DNA from: Mesobacillus selenatarsenatis SF-1
GTDB taxonomy: Bacteria; Bacillota; Bacilli; Bacillales; Cytobacillaceae
Direction of reading: 5' to 3'
Assembly: GCF_000813125.1 (NCBI RefSeq)
Contig: NZ_BASE01000048.1
Location: 1-58,375, forward strand
DNA: 58,375 nt
The position numbers and the translations under genes were made by a program. Below, one piece after another: positions 43,202 to 52,867 of this stretch; within the stretch, counting starts at the first letter, position 1; every line of letters starts with the position of its first letter. The notes under the pieces are model-generated. The model did no database searches. It worked only from the letters and a program-made list of their open reading frames with translations, and was not told where the DNA came from.

Positions 43202-43975
43202 TTATTTTTTTCTCCCGGCAATAACTCGATATTTATCTTTTTTTGTTTTCCCTTCAATTGTGATAATTTTCGCACGCCCGTAACCACGTGCGGAAATGAC
43301 ATCCCCTTCACCGCATTCAAAAGCAGTATTTTCAATACCTGTCCAATTGACCTTAACCTGGCCATGCTGGATGATCTGCTGTGATTTTTGCCTTGAGATA
43401 TTGAACAGTGCGGACATGACGGTATCCAGTCGCATTGACGATACGGTAGTGGTCATTTCATTCCATTCTTCAGCAATACCTACAGCATTTTCAAGCGGAA
43501 GCTCAGACAAGCCAATTGATGCCCTTCCAATCGATTCTAATTGGCCGCGGATATAATCAGCGATCTCCTCAGCTGCAAAAAATTGTACGTTATCCCCGTC
43601 AATCAGGATATCTCCAAATTTCCCGCGCTTTAATCCGAGGGACATCAGGCTGCCCAAAACTTGACGGTGTTCAATATTCACAAACTTCTTTGCATAATCT
43701 ATTCCAAAGAGCCTTACCTGGAAATCCTCTTCCTTAGCATTCAAATACTCAGGAAACAAAAGTGTCCGTTTTCTCTCGACACCCGGCGCACCGCCAAACA
43801 ACTCCCATTTTACATCAGGATGCTTGCCGATGACAGTGGATAAAATTTGCTGCTCCCTCGGATCCAGGAAGTCAGTCAATTTCGGAGCATAATTTTGCTC
43901 AACATATTCTTTCCAGTTAATCACTTGATCGATAAATTCCCGTTCCTCGGGACGGAAATGCTGGTAAATAGACAT
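43202..43975 (-). CDS. ylmH: YlmH, S4-domain ribosome-associated protein
   Basis: The 257-residue protein has an N-terminal YlmH-type domain and a C-terminal S4 RNA-binding domain (about 185-245: RLDTVMSALFNISRQKSQQII). B. subtilis YlmH binds 50S-nascent chain-tRNA complexes and can support alanine tailing with RqcH, parallel to RqcP. rqcH lies 20 kb away in this window. It is separated from ylmG by a terminator-like stem. Confidence 0.94.
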   Translation of the reverse strand: MSIYQHFRPEEREFIDQVINWKEYVEQNYAPKLTDFLDPREQQILSTVIGKHPDVKWELFGGAPGVERKRTLLFPEYLNAKEEDFQVRLFGIDYAKKFVNIEHRQVLGSLMSLGLKRGKFGDILIDGDNVQFFAAEEIADYIRGQLESIGRASIGLSELPLENAVGIAEEWNEMTTTVSSMRLDTVMSALFNISRQKSQQIIQHGQVKVNWTGIENTAFECGEGDVISARGYGRAKIITIEGKTKKDKYRVIAGRKK

Positions 43976-44010
43976 TTATGTACTCCTTTTTTTATTACCT
44001 TGATAGAAAA

Positions 44011-44039
44011 CATGCAGGGTCTATTTCAGACCCTGCATG
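44011..44039 (-). terminator. Hairpin between ylmG and ylmH
   Basis: A perfect 12-bp stem CATGCAGGGTCT/AGACCCTGCATG with a 5-nt loop, then TTTTC on the minus strand. It may stop or dampen transcription from the ylmCDE-sepF-ylmG run before ylmH. Confidence 0.8.
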
Positions 44040-44056
44040 AGAAGAATTAATTACTA

Positions 44057-44317
44057 TTAAAACCATGCAGCCAGCTGATATAATCCGCTGACAGCAAAAC
44101 GCAACACTAGGAAAGCAACGATTGGCGAAATGTCTATCATGCCGATAGATGGAACAATCCTGCGGAAAGGCTCCAGGAAAGGTTCGCAAATACGAGCTAA
44201 AAATTGTCCGATTGTTGTTTCTCTTGCATTAGGGAACCATGACATGAAAATATAAATAATCAGGGCCCACTGATAAAGACTGACTACCTGTGCTATTATA
44301 CCTATTACTAAATCCAT
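44057..44317 (-). CDS. ylmG: YlmG (YggT-family membrane protein)
   Basis: An 86-residue protein with two hydrophobic segments flanking the conserved [23 protein letters not shown]-type loop of the YggT family. Its homologues affect membrane organisation and, in plants, plastid nucleoids; the Bacillus role is unknown. It starts 5 bp after the sepF end. Confidence 0.93.
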   Translation of the reverse strand: MDLVIGIIAQVVSLYQWALIIYIFMSWFPNARETTIGQFLARICEPFLEPFRRIVPSIGMIDISPIVAFLVLRFAVSGLYQLAAWF

Positions 44318-44322
44318 TTACT

Positions 44323-44763
44323 CTACCACCTCGACTCTTGGTAATCCCGCTCCTGCATCAGCTCAGAAATATTTCCTGTTACTTCCACATTATCCGGGGT
44401 ACATAAGAAGATATTCATGCCGATCCGCTGGATATCCCCGCTGATCGCATAGACTGTTCCGCTGAGGAAATCTACGATACGCCTTGCCTGATCCTGTTCG
44501 ATGCGCTGCAGGTTCACGACGACTGCCCGGCGATTTTTTAAATGATCAGCAATATCCTGTGCTTCCGCATACATTCTAGGTTCCATCAGGATCACTTTCG
44601 AAGACTTTTGCACGCTCTGCAGGCTTACCACATTCTGCTTTTGCTGAACAGGCTGTTTATTGGGCTTGAAAGGCTCCGCTTCTTCCTCGAGCATTTCCTC
44701 ATCATTATAGTCATATTCATCTTCCAGGAAAAAAAATGTCTTAATTTTTGATTTTAAGCTCAT
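44323..44763 (-). CDS. sepF: SepF, FtsZ-binding septum protein
   Basis: 146 residues: an N-terminal amphipathic membrane helix ([12 protein letters not shown]), an acidic/Gln linker and the globular ring-forming domain (about 60-140). SepF bundles FtsZ and tethers it to the membrane, overlapping with FtsA. The start at 44763 follows GGAGG; it starts 1 nt after the ylmE end. Confidence 0.96.
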   Translation of the reverse strand: MSLKSKIKTFFFLEDEYDYNDEEMLEEEAEPFKPNKQPVQQKQNVVSLQSVQKSSKVILMEPRMYAEAQDIADHLKNRRAVVVNLQRIEQDQARRIVDFLSGTVYAISGDIQRIGMNIFLCTPDNVEVTGNISELMQERDYQESRW

Positions 44764-44764
44764 A

Positions 44765-45451
44765 TTAATGCACCTCCGATTCATTGCCTACCAAGGCAGT
44801 GCCAATACGCACCATTGTTGATCCTTCTTCAACAGCTATTTGAAAGTCATTAGACATTCCCATTGACAGTTCATTACATGGTGCAAATTCAAGTTTCCGC
44901 GATTGTATATCTGCTTGCAGCCTTTTCATTGTCCTGAAGCAATCCCTGATCAATTGCTCATCCTCTGTTAAAGGGGCCATCGTCATCAATCCGCTGATTT
45001 CAATATTGGAAAACTGCTTCAGTTCTTGTACAAAACCAATGACATCATCCGGTTTTAACCCATGCTTGCTCTCTTCGCCGGATGCATTGACCTGGATCAG
45101 ACATCTCACTTTTGAATCGGATCGCTTATTGATTTCCTTTGCAAGTGACAGCCTGTCCAATGAATGGATATATGTAACATGCTCAATGATGTTTTTCACT
45201 TTTCTCGTTTGCAGCGTACCGATAAAATGCCATACAGGCCTGTCCTCTATTTGACCAATTTTATCAAGGAGTCCTTCATCCCGGTTTTCACCAAGATGGA
45301 TGACCCCGGCATCTATGGCTTCCTGTGCCCGTTCTGGTGAAACATATTTAGTAACCGCAATAATCTTGATCTCTTCTGGATTACGCCCGGCTTTGTTACA
45401 GGCATCTGCTATTTGATTCTGGATAACCTCCAGATTTTCTCTGACTTTCAT
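44765..45451 (-). CDS. ylmE: YggS/YlmE family PLP homeostasis protein
   Basis: A 228-residue single-domain alanine-racemase-fold protein. The PLP Lys lies in [11 protein letters not shown] and phosphate-binding residues in [22 protein letters not shown]. It buffers free PLP and has no known catalysis. It shares a TAATG junction with ylmD. Confidence 0.95.
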   Translation of the reverse strand: MKVRENLEVIQNQIADACNKAGRNPEEIKIIAVTKYVSPERAQEAIDAGVIHLGENRDEGLLDKIGQIEDRPVWHFIGTLQTRKVKNIIEHVTYIHSLDRLSLAKEINKRSDSKVRCLIQVNASGEESKHGLKPDDVIGFVQELKQFSNIEISGLMTMAPLTEDEQLIRDCFRTMKRLQADIQSRKLEFAPCNELSMGMSNDFQIAVEEGSTMVRIGTALVGNESEVH

Positions 45452-46281
45452 TATGGATGGCTATCCTCCTTCCAGCCGATATAAGCCATCATTCGGCCTG
45501 CATTACCCTTATCCCGTCTATGGGAATAGAAATGCTCACTGTGGCAGCTAGTGCAATAATCGGTTACATGTATATTCCCGTCTTCCACCCCTGCCTTTAA
45601 CAGGATCTGACGGTTCAATTCCTTTAAATCGAGAGAATATTGACCTTCACTAAATTGATTATATGGTAATATATCGACACCATCTAGTATATTTTTCACT
45701 AAGTTGATGACTCTCTCATCAACAATATAACATTTTTTGCATATTGATGGGCCAATAATGGCAGAAATTTTTTCTGTTTTTGCGCCATTTTGCTGAAATT
45801 TGCTGACCATCTCCGCCGCAATACCGTGAACAGTGCCTTTCCAGCCAGCGTGAGCGACCCCGATCAGCCTGGTCTCCGGTTCAATGAAATAAAGCGGTAC
45901 ACAGTCTGCATAACAAAGTGTCAGCAGGATCCCTTGCTCTTCTGTCAAAAAGCCATCCGTTCTTGAAAAAGAAGTATCATAGGTCGTTGAGCCTCTTCCT
46001 TGATCTGATTTTCCAATTTTGACGATTGTGATATCATGAGTTTGTTCCGCTCCAACCCAGCTGGAAAGAGGAAATTCGATCTTATCGGCCAGCAGGAGAC
46101 GATTTTCACAAACAGCATTCTGCTCGTCTCCTACATGAAAGCCGAAATTCAAACCCGAAAAAGAATCCTGTTGGCTCACTCCACCATTCTTCGTCGTGAA
46201 CCCAACCTCAAGTCCAGGATAACACTTCATCCACTCTTTAACTTTAAAATATTCCTGGCTTTCTAAGATGAATGGCTCCAT
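45451..46281 (-). CDS. ylmD: PgeF/YlmD, LACC1-type purine nucleoside phosphorylase-like protein
   Basis: 276 residues. Metal and active-site motifs are in family order: a His near FGFHVGDEQ, then TLCYADCVPLYF and GVAHAGWKGT. Family members were first called polyphenol oxidases; later work assigned purine nucleoside (adenosine/inosine) phosphorylase and adenosine deaminase activity, and a role in editing cell-wall precursors in E. coli (YfiH). It overlaps ylmE by 1 nt. Confidence 0.93.
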   Translation of the reverse strand: MEPFILESQEYFKVKEWMKCYPGLEVGFTTKNGGVSQQDSFSGLNFGFHVGDEQNAVCENRLLLADKIEFPLSSWVGAEQTHDITIVKIGKSDQGRGSTTYDTSFSRTDGFLTEEQGILLTLCYADCVPLYFIEPETRLIGVAHAGWKGTVHGIAAEMVSKFQQNGAKTEKISAIIGPSICKKCYIVDERVINLVKNILDGVDILPYNQFSEGQYSLDLKELNRQILLKAGVEDGNIHVTDYCTSCHSEHFYSHRRDKGNAGRMMAYIGWKEDSHP

Positions 46282-46347
46282 ATTTTTACCTCACACGTTT
46301 TTGTATAGTTTATCACATACAAACCGCATTACAACAGTATTACGATG

Positions 46348-46623
46348 TTACTCATCACCGTCACTTTTCTGTTGCAGATATCCCCCGCTGTCTTTATACC
46401 GGACTAAAATGACATCTTCACCTATTTTCAGGATATTTGTCCAGGGAATCACAACCTCATCTTCCTTTCCGAAGAATCCCAGCACCTTGCCTGAACTCCC
46501 AATCACAACAGCCTCGATTTTACCCGTATTTAAATTGATTTCAAAATCCTCTATATTACCAAGCCTTTTTCCATCCGAAACATTAACGACATCTTTAACT
46601 TGAAATTCTGTCACCTTAACCAT
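46348..46623 (-). CDS. ylmC: YlmC/YmxH family PRC-barrel protein
   Basis: A 91-residue protein built almost entirely of one PRC-barrel domain (FQVKDVVNVSDGKRLGNIEDFEINL). This family is linked to sporulation genes; function unknown. It follows sigG by 165 bp. B. subtilis has ylmA between them; it is absent here. Confidence 0.9.
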   Translation of the reverse strand: MVKVTEFQVKDVVNVSDGKRLGNIEDFEINLNTGKIEAVVIGSSGKVLGFFGKEDEVVIPWTNILKIGEDVILVRYKDSGGYLQQKSDGDE

Positions 46624-46769
46624 ATAGATCCCTCCGGATTTCGCTTTGGCATTAATTAGCCCTTATATAAAATATATGAAGGGGAAACAGATGTATGAAT
46701 TACTTCAGTGGATCTTGATTTTTATGAAGTTGTCCTACTTCCTAATGCCCTTATATAAAGCAAATAAAA

Positions 46770-46790
46770 AAGCTGCCCAAAAGGCAGCTT
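46770..46790 (-). terminator. sigG terminator
   Basis: An 8-bp stem AAGCTGCC/GGCAGCTT with a 5-nt loop and TTTTTTATTTG behind it. The left arm end overlaps the sigG stop codon. Confidence 0.88.
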
Positions 46791-47568
46791 AGCTTTGGAT
46801 ATTCTTATTCATTTGTTTGATGGCTGCTTTTTCAAGACGGGACACCTGGGCTTGTGAGATGCCGATTTCATCGGCTACCTCCATTTGTGTCTTACCCTGG
46901 AAGAATCTCTTCCTTAGAATCAACTTTTCACGCTCATTCAGGCGTCTCATACCTTCCTTCAAGGCGATTTCTTCAATCCAGTTTGTATCCTTGTTCCGTT
47001 CATCACTTAGCTGGTCCATCACATAGATTGGATCTCCGCCATCATTATAGATCGGTTCAAATAAGGATACGGGATCCTGAATCGCATCAAGAGCGAAGAC
47101 AATTTCCTCGTGAGGTACCTCTAGAACCTTGGCGATTTCTTCCGCAGTTGGTTCCCTTGACGCCTCACTCATCAGCCTTTCGCGGACCTGAAGCGCTTTA
47201 TAGGCTATATCCCTTAATGAGCGTGAGACTCTGATTGGATTATTATCTCGTAAATACCGTCTAATTTCACCGATGATCATAGGGACGGCATAGGTGGAAA
47301 ACTTAACATTTTGTCCCAGATCAAAATTATCAATGGACTTCATAAGGCCTATACATCCGACCTGAAATAGATCGTCAACAAACTCGCCCCGGTTGTTAAA
47401 ACGCTGGATTACACTTAAAACAAGCCTTAGGTTCCCATTCACAAGTTTCTCTCTTGCTGTGATGTCACCGCTTTGCATTTCTCTAAACAGTTTTCTCATT
47501 TCCTCGTTTTTAAGAACGGGAAGCTTTGATGTATCAACACCGCAAATTTCAACTTTGTTTCGTGTCAA
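46789..47568 (-). CDS. sigG: RNA polymerase sigma-G factor (forespore, late)
   Basis: A 259-residue sigma-70 family factor lacking region 1.1, with regions 2 (FNNRGEFVDDLFQVGCIGL, KFSTYAVPMIIGEIRRYLRDN), 3 and 4 (QMEVADEIGISQAQVSRLEK). It starts MTRNKVEICGVDTSKLP, the sigma-G signature. The start codon is TTG with GGAGGG 6 nt away; a weak start may restrain premature expression. It has its own sigma-F-type promoter. Confidence 0.97.
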   Translation of the reverse strand: MTRNKVEICGVDTSKLPVLKNEEMRKLFREMQSGDITAREKLVNGNLRLVLSVIQRFNNRGEFVDDLFQVGCIGLMKSIDNFDLGQNVKFSTYAVPMIIGEIRRYLRDNNPIRVSRSLRDIAYKALQVRERLMSEASREPTAEEIAKVLEVPHEEIVFALDAIQDPVSLFEPIYNDGGDPIYVMDQLSDERNKDTNWIEEIALKEGMRRLNEREKLILRKRFFQGKTQMEVADEIGISQAQVSRLEKAAIKQMNKNIQS

Positions 47569-47603
47569 TCTTTTCCCTCCTCACAGGAGCTGCTGTCAAA
47601 AAT

Positions 47604-47632
47604 CAGTATCTCCGCAAGAAGGAAAAATATGC
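47604..47632 (-). promoter_or_regulatory. Sigma-F-type promoter of sigG
   Basis: On the minus strand GCATA (47628-47632), 14 nt, then GGAGATACTG (47604-47613). Both boxes fit the sigma-F consensus GYATA and GGnnAnAHTR. It lies 36 bp before the sigG start. Confidence 0.75.
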
Positions 47633-47738
47633 ACTATTTACCTAAAGCCTGGACTGAATTCAGGAAGAATCAGCCAGGAAAACCGCCAAGTTATCACTTT
47701 TATCAGAGAGAAAAAAATTTTTATAGAAAACTTTTCTG

Positions 47739-48458
47739 CTATACCATTTTATTGAATTCTTTACGCAAACGTTTGATGATTCTTTTTTCCAGACGTGAAA
47801 TATAAGATTGTGAAATTCCTAGCATATCCGCTACATCCTTTTGCGTCTTTTCCTCGCCACTGCCTAGACCAAAACGCAATTCCATGATTTGCTTTTCACG
47901 ATCAGAAAGCTGCTGCAGCGCTTTAACCAGCAATTTTTTATCCACATTGGACTCGAGGTCCTTTGTGATAATATCGTCATCGGTTCCAAGAACATCGGAC
48001 AAAAGCAGTTCATTTCCATCCCAATCAATATTCAAAGGCTCGTCAAAGGAAACCTCCGACCGCAGTTTATTATTCCTTCGCAAATACATCAGGATTTCAT
48101 TTTCAATACATCTGGAAGCGTAGGTCGCTAGCTTAATTTTCTTCTCAGGATTGAACGTATTGACCGCCTTGATCAATCCGATTGTTCCGATACTGATTAA
48201 GTCTTCAATGTTAATGCCCGTGTTTTCGAATTTACGCGCGATGTAGACTACGAGTCTCAAATTCCTTTCGATGAGAATCGACCTTGCCGCTTTATCCCCA
48301 TTTGGAAGTTTGTTCAATAGCACTTCTTCCTCTTCTTTCGTTAAAGGAGGTGGCAACGCTTCGCTACCGCCGATATAATATATTTCATCTGTTTTCAAGC
48401 CCAGTTTCATTAATAATTTATACCAGTAATAGGATATCCGAAGCCGCAAATTTTTCAT
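47739..48458 (-). CDS. sigE: Pro-sigma-E factor (mother cell, early)
   Basis: 239 residues, near-identical in length and sequence to B. subtilis pro-sigma-E. The N-terminal pro-peptide (first about 27 residues, amphipathic, [16 protein letters not shown]) holds it on the membrane until SpoIIGA cuts it. Regions 2 and 4 are intact ([38 protein letters not shown]). Start at 48458 follows AGGAGG; 37 upstream codons lie in the spoIIGA end. Confidence 0.97.
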   Translation of the reverse strand: MKNLRLRISYYWYKLLMKLGLKTDEIYYIGGSEALPPPLTKEEEEVLLNKLPNGDKAARSILIERNLRLVVYIARKFENTGINIEDLISIGTIGLIKAVNTFNPEKKIKLATYASRCIENEILMYLRRNNKLRSEVSFDEPLNIDWDGNELLLSDVLGTDDDIITKDLESNVDKKLLVKALQQLSDREKQIMELRFGLGSGEEKTQKDVADMLGISQSYISRLEKRIIKRLRKEFNKMV

Positions 48459-48502
48459 TGATTGTCCTCCTTCTAAATTATGTATTTCTGAGTATAGTAA
48501 TA

Positions 48503-49441
48503 TTAGCTTACCTTCACCGTTGGCTCTTGTTTTGCCATCCCTGCCATCATTTTTGGATGGATAATACATTGAAAACTGCCATCAGCCGAAAGTTCCTGCG
48601 CAGTAAAAGATATTAACCCCTTTTCTGCAATATAAGTTCCTTCGTCTGTATTAATCTTGATCTTGTCAGGATTAAAGGCAATGATTAACTGATGCTCTTG
48701 TCCGACTACCTTGCATGGAATGATTCTCATTCGATTTTCCAGCTGCTGCGAAAAGTTTTCTTCACCTGACAAAACACAATCCGGATTTTCAGCAATTCTT
48801 TTGATTTCACTTGGCACACTATCCAAACAATCTGCTATGGATAAAATCATGACTGGCATTTTTGAGATAGGATCATAAAGCTGGTTGCCGCTATCTATCA
48901 ATCCTTTAATGTTAAAATCCATCTCCATGAACTGCACTTCAACTGTTGCCAGTGCTTCATATTGAATCTTTGTCATTTCGAATTGTTCAATATTTCTCTT
49001 CGAAAAATGCCAGGCGAGCGGAAACCCCAGCAATACAAACAGCCAGCTGATTGGATCGCCAAACCCTTTAATATGGTTCATGGCCACATTCGATGCCAGG
49101 TTCATATCAAATTGGATAAAGTAATGTACTCCTGTCAAAGTGCCTCCAAGCAGAAAGGTCGTTACATAAAAAGTCATGAGTGCCTTGAAGAAAAAACGAA
49201 ATCTTTTATAACCAAAAGCTGCCAGGACCATCAATATCGAAAAGAACAGTTTCCCCGCTGGGTGCCCCGCTGCAGCATGAAACGGAGTAATTGATAATAT
49301 AATGAGCAGTGAACCTATAGCCCCTCCCACACATAGCCGCCATAGCTTAACCTGTCTTTTCAGGATGATGGCAGTCAAGTAAAGAAGGAACGTATCAAAT
49401 AATAAATTCAATGCCCAGATGACATCCAGATAGACCTTCAC
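48503..49441 (-). CDS. spoIIGA: SpoIIGA, sigma-E-processing aspartyl protease
   Basis: 312 residues: five N-terminal membrane segments (about 1-150) and a cytosolic aspartyl protease domain with the catalytic D183 in IDSGN. It dimerises after SpoIIR signals from the forespore and cleaves pro-sigma-E. The start is GTG with AGGAGG (49449-49454) 7 nt upstream. A dispersed repeat begins only 3 bp beyond that SD, so the native leader and promoter are displaced or inside the repeat. Confidence 0.96.
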   Translation of the reverse strand: MKVYLDVIWALNLLFDTFLLYLTAIILKRQVKLWRLCVGGAIGSLLIILSITPFHAAAGHPAGKLFFSILMVLAAFGYKRFRFFFKALMTFYVTTFLLGGTLTGVHYFIQFDMNLASNVAMNHIKGFGDPISWLFVLLGFPLAWHFSKRNIEQFEMTKIQYEALATVEVQFMEMDFNIKGLIDSGNQLYDPISKMPVMILSIADCLDSVPSEIKRIAENPDCVLSGEENFSQQLENRMRIIPCKVVGQEHQLIIAFNPDKIKINTDEGTYIAEKGLISFTAQELSADGSFQCIIHPKMMAGMAKQEPTVKVS

Positions 49442-49456
49442 CTCTCATCCTCCTAA

Positions 49457-49755
49457 GAAAAGCGCAAGCGCCTTGGTCAGCCCCGACAAGCGTTGGAGGA
49501 CCGACCAGTGAAGTCATTCTTTGACTTCATTGGGCGGACCGTAAACGAAATGTGTAGCCGACTGCCCAGAAACACAGAAACTGGAGACTCCGACAAAGAA
49601 GCGCATTTTGCTTCTGCCGCCGGAGTTGAAGTTTCGGCGTTTCTAGGAGGCGAAACTAGACAAACGTCTCGAGCTGCTCAAAGCTAACGCTTCTCGCAAG
49701 ATACTCGAAGAAGCACTCTCAGTGATGAAAACTGGCTAGGCGCTGGAGCTAGACA
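49457..49755 (+). repeat. Multi-hairpin dispersed repeat, copy B (full-length form)
   Basis: About 299 bp. Inverted ends AGCGCAAGCGCCT (49461-49473) and AGGCGCTGGAGCT (49738-49750) match at 11 of 13. It contains the same 15-bp core stem as copy A plus an extra module of nested stems (GAAGC..GCTTC; GACTCCG..CGGAGT; AGAAAC..GTTTC). It occupies the region immediately upstream of the spoIIGA SD. Confidence 0.88.
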
Positions 49756-50222
49756 CTAATCTAAGTGTATAAACTCTAAACGCTTATACAGGTACAGAAT
49801 TCGCATACGCCTTGTTTGACCGCTGAAAGTGCTGGGCCAGACTCAGATTCAGAAGCTTCATCCCTATTGCTTGAAATGATCAAGCATGCCAACGGCTATT
49901 TAACGGTTCAATCTGGCAAACCGCCCAAACTACTTTGGATGGTAAAAAACAACTTAGCGCCGAGCAAAGCTTAGCAACCACTGTTGAAGCAAATGAACAC
50001 CGATTGGCTTCTTGCTCTATCATTCCGTTACGGAAAAGTATATCGTCATTGGCCTATGAAGTGTGTCATAATCTGGCACCAAAACAACAGAGATTTTCAC
50101 TTTTCCCTTCGGATTTTGTCAATTTTCAGATTATTAACTTTAGGAATAAATGATGCTTGTATTTTTAGTAGCCATATATTCCTAAAGTATGTTGTTTAGT
50201 AGATTTCTAAAAAATACATAAA
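49756..50222. other. Unassigned intergenic sequence between spoIIGA and ftsZ
   Basis: About 470 bp with no gene I recognise. A plus-strand open frame (49935-50153, 72 residues) and another at 49984-50199 have no SD worth the name and no familiar motif. TGTATAA/TTATACA (49766-49790) is a small inverted repeat. B. subtilis carries bpr here; no trace of it is visible. The spoIIG promoter would be expected here, but I could not find clear Spo0A boxes. Confidence 0.5.
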
Positions 50223-50224
50223 AA

Positions 50225-50249
50225 GGACATAGCCATTTCGGCTATGCCC
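50225..50249 (-). terminator. ftsZ terminator
   Basis: A stem of about 10 bp with one mismatch (50225-50234 with 50240-50249) and a 5-nt loop, followed on the minus strand by TTTTTATG, 15 nt after the ftsZ stop. Confidence 0.85.
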
Positions 50250-50263
50250 TGCTGAAGTATAAA

Positions 50264-51406
50264 TTAGCGTCTTCTGTTTCGATTGCGCAGGAATGTTGGG
50301 ATATCAAGAGCATCATCGCCCTGCGGAGATTGATTGCTTCTTGGTGCTTCCTGCTGGATTTCTTCACGTTTAGGCTGTTCGCGCTTGATAGCACCCATAC
50401 CTGGCTTTTGCTGCCCTCCAAAACCTGGTCTTGTCGGCTTAGGCTGGACGACTTCCTCATTGAAGCCAGTTGCAATCACCGTAACGATAATTTCATCTTT
50501 TAAGCTTTCATTGATGACAGAACCGAAGATCATATTTACATCCTGGTCTGAAGCAGTGGCGACGATGTCAGCAGCTTCTTGTACCTCGTATAAGCTAAGG
50601 TTCGTTCCGCCAGTGATATTCATAAGAACACCTTGAGCACCGTCAAGTGAAGTTTCAAGCAACGGTGAGGAAATAGCCTTTTTAGCTGCTTCAGTAGCAC
50701 GGTTTTCACCCGCAGCAACACCAATTCCCATCAACGCTGAACCCTTATTGGACATAATTGTTTTGACATCGGCAAAGTCAAGGTTGATCAAACCAGGTGT
50801 AGCGATCAAGTCTGAAATACCCTGGACACCCTGGCGCAGAACATTATCCGCTTCACGGAAAGCTTCCAGCATCGGTGTGCTCTTATCAACAATCTCAAGC
50901 AAACGGTCGTTAGGAATCACAATTAAAGTATCTACTGCTTCCTTCATCGATGAGATTCCACCGCCAGCCTGTCCAGCACGCTTGCGTCCCTCAAATGTAA
51001 ATGGACGTGTAACTACACCCACTGTTAATGCTCCAAGGTCCTTGGCGATTTGAGCGATAACTGGAGCTGCGCCAGTACCTGTTCCTCCGCCCATACCGGC
51101 AGTAACGAATACCATGTCAGCGCCTTTTAGCACTTCCTCGATTTGTTCTTTGCTTTCTTCGGCCGCTTTCTTTCCGACCTCAGGATTAGCGCCAGCGCCT
51201 AGTCCACGCGTTAGTTTCGCACCGATTTGCATTCTGATTTCAGCTTTTGAAAGGTTCAATGCTTGTGCGTCTGTGTTGACCGCGATGAATTCCACACCTT
51301 GTACGCCGTGTTCGATCATTCGGTTAACCGCATTATTTCCGCCGCCGCCAACACCAATAACTTTTATAGTAGCAAGTGAATCTAAATTTGTATCAAATTC
51401 CAACAT
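50264..51406 (-). CDS. ftsZ: Cell-division tubulin homologue FtsZ
   Basis: A 380-residue GTPase that forms the Z ring. The tubulin signature GGGTGTG lies at 106-112 and [11 protein letters not shown] near the N-terminus; after residue 315 a disordered linker leads to the C-terminal peptide [15 protein letters not shown] that binds FtsA, SepF and EzrA. ATG follows AGGAGG. It is 40 bp downstream of ftsA. Confidence 0.98.
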   Translation of the reverse strand: MLEFDTNLDSLATIKVIGVGGGGNNAVNRMIEHGVQGVEFIAVNTDAQALNLSKAEIRMQIGAKLTRGLGAGANPEVGKKAAEESKEQIEEVLKGADMVFVTAGMGGGTGTGAAPVIAQIAKDLGALTVGVVTRPFTFEGRKRAGQAGGGISSMKEAVDTLIVIPNDRLLEIVDKSTPMLEAFREADNVLRQGVQGISDLIATPGLINLDFADVKTIMSNKGSALMGIGVAAGENRATEAAKKAISSPLLETSLDGAQGVLMNITGGTNLSLYEVQEAADIVATASDQDVNMIFGSVINESLKDEIIVTVIATGFNEEVVQPKPTRPGFGGQQKPGMGAIKREQPKREEIQQEAPRSNQSPQGDDALDIPTFLRNRNRRR

Positions 51407-51446
51407 GACAAATCCTCCTAATTCGCCGAATTCCTGTTAGCTCTGA

Positions 51447-52730
51447 TTATTCAAAAAAGTAGCCAAGAAATTTCTTCATTCTTGAGGTGACTTTTTCTTC
51501 AGACTGTTTCTCAGGCTTCGATTTTGGATGCGGCTGTTTTTGAACTCTCTTTTCTTTCGGTTCTAAATCACTAAAAGCTGCTTCCATTTTCTTTCCTTTT
51601 AATTTTGCGTTTTTATAAGCAAATTGGATTAAGCCTACTGCTGTCGTGTACTGGGGTTCCCTTACGCCAATGTAATCCGGAATGGCGATTCTTACCCTGC
51701 TTTGGAAAATATCCTGGGCAAGCTCCAGAACACCCTGCATATTGGCTGTTCCACCTGTCAGGACAAAACCACCCGGCAAGTCCCTTATGTTCATGTGTTT
51801 CAATTCATCCTGGACAAGGGAGAAGATTTCTTCCATTCTTGCCTCAATGATATCGGCTACTTCCAGCTGATTGAACTGCTGCTGCTGGTCGCTGCCGATG
51901 ATTGAAACCTCGAATACTTCCTCTTCGGATGCATGGTCATAAAAGGCATGTCCATGCTTCAATTTCAATTTATCCGCTTCTTCAGTTGTCGTGCGCAAAC
52001 CAATTGATAAGTCCTTGGTGATATGGTCTCCTCCAACCGGAATGACAGATGTACCTCTTAAGTGTCCGTTCTCAAAAACAGCGACAGTTGATGAACCGCC
52101 GCCGATATCAATCATCGCGACACCCATATTCTTTTCATCCTTTGAAAGCGCGAATGCTCCTGCAGCAAGCGGCTGTAGGCCGATATCCACGATTTCAAGT
52201 CCAGCACGCTCAACACAACGAAGAGTATTATGTAAGATGGTCTTTGATCCGGTAATGATCGTTCCTTCCATTTCAAGCCTAACACCGATCATGCCTCTTG
52301 GATCATTGATCTCATCAAGACCGTCAACGATAAATTGCTTTGGAATCACGTCTATTATCTCTCGCTCAGGCGGAATCGATACCACCTGTGCAGCATCAAT
52401 GACTCTCGCTACGTCCTCATTCGTGATCTCGCGATTGTCGCTGGAAACTGCAACCACACCATGGCATGGCAACAGGGAAACATGATTGCCGGTGACACCT
52501 ACAATCACCTGGTTAATCTTTAAACCTATCATTCTTTCAGCTTGTTCGATTGCCCTTTTAATAGAATGAACGGTTTCATCTATATCAACAATGGAGCCCT
52601 TTCTTAACCCTTCGGACTTTACATTGCCAACACCAATTATATTTAAAGTGTCATTGACCATTTCTCCAATGATTACCTTCACACTGGATGTACCGATGTC
52701 AAGACTGACATATATATCATTGCTGTTCAT
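51447..52730 (-). CDS. ftsA: Actin-like divisome protein FtsA
   Basis: 427 residues. ATP-site motifs DIGTSSVKV and IDIGGGSST are present; the C-terminal amphipathic helix RMKKFLGYFFE anchors FtsZ polymers to the membrane. The SD is GGAGGTG. ftsA and ftsZ form the usual pair. Confidence 0.97.
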   Translation of the reverse strand: MNSNDIYVSLDIGTSSVKVIIGEMVNDTLNIIGVGNVKSEGLRKGSIVDIDETVHSIKRAIEQAERMIGLKINQVIVGVTGNHVSLLPCHGVVAVSSDNREITNEDVARVIDAAQVVSIPPEREIIDVIPKQFIVDGLDEINDPRGMIGVRLEMEGTIITGSKTILHNTLRCVERAGLEIVDIGLQPLAAGAFALSKDEKNMGVAMIDIGGGSSTVAVFENGHLRGTSVIPVGGDHITKDLSIGLRTTTEEADKLKLKHGHAFYDHASEEEVFEVSIIGSDQQQQFNQLEVADIIEARMEEIFSLVQDELKHMNIRDLPGGFVLTGGTANMQGVLELAQDIFQSRVRIAIPDYIGVREPQYTTAVGLIQFAYKNAKLKGKKMEAAFSDLEPKEKRVQKQPHPKSKPEKQSEEKVTSRMKKFLGYFFE

Positions 52731-52867
52731 TCTGTGGCACCTCCTTCAACAATTCCTAGTGTTTGAACAACAATTTCTTGCCACTATCTAATTGCGTTTC
52801 ATTTTTTAATTACATTACTTTATTCGTCACAATTAAATATTTCCCTTTTAAAATATCATTTTTTTTT

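Noticed and set aside
43111-43365. 85-residue N-terminal extension of DivIVA
   Set aside because: It has no SD and overlaps ylmH; the DivIVA family start lies at 43110 behind GGGAGGTGG.
49493-49687. 64-residue plus-strand open frame next to spoIIGA
   Set aside because: It lies wholly inside repeat copy B and reflects the repeat sequence, not a gene.
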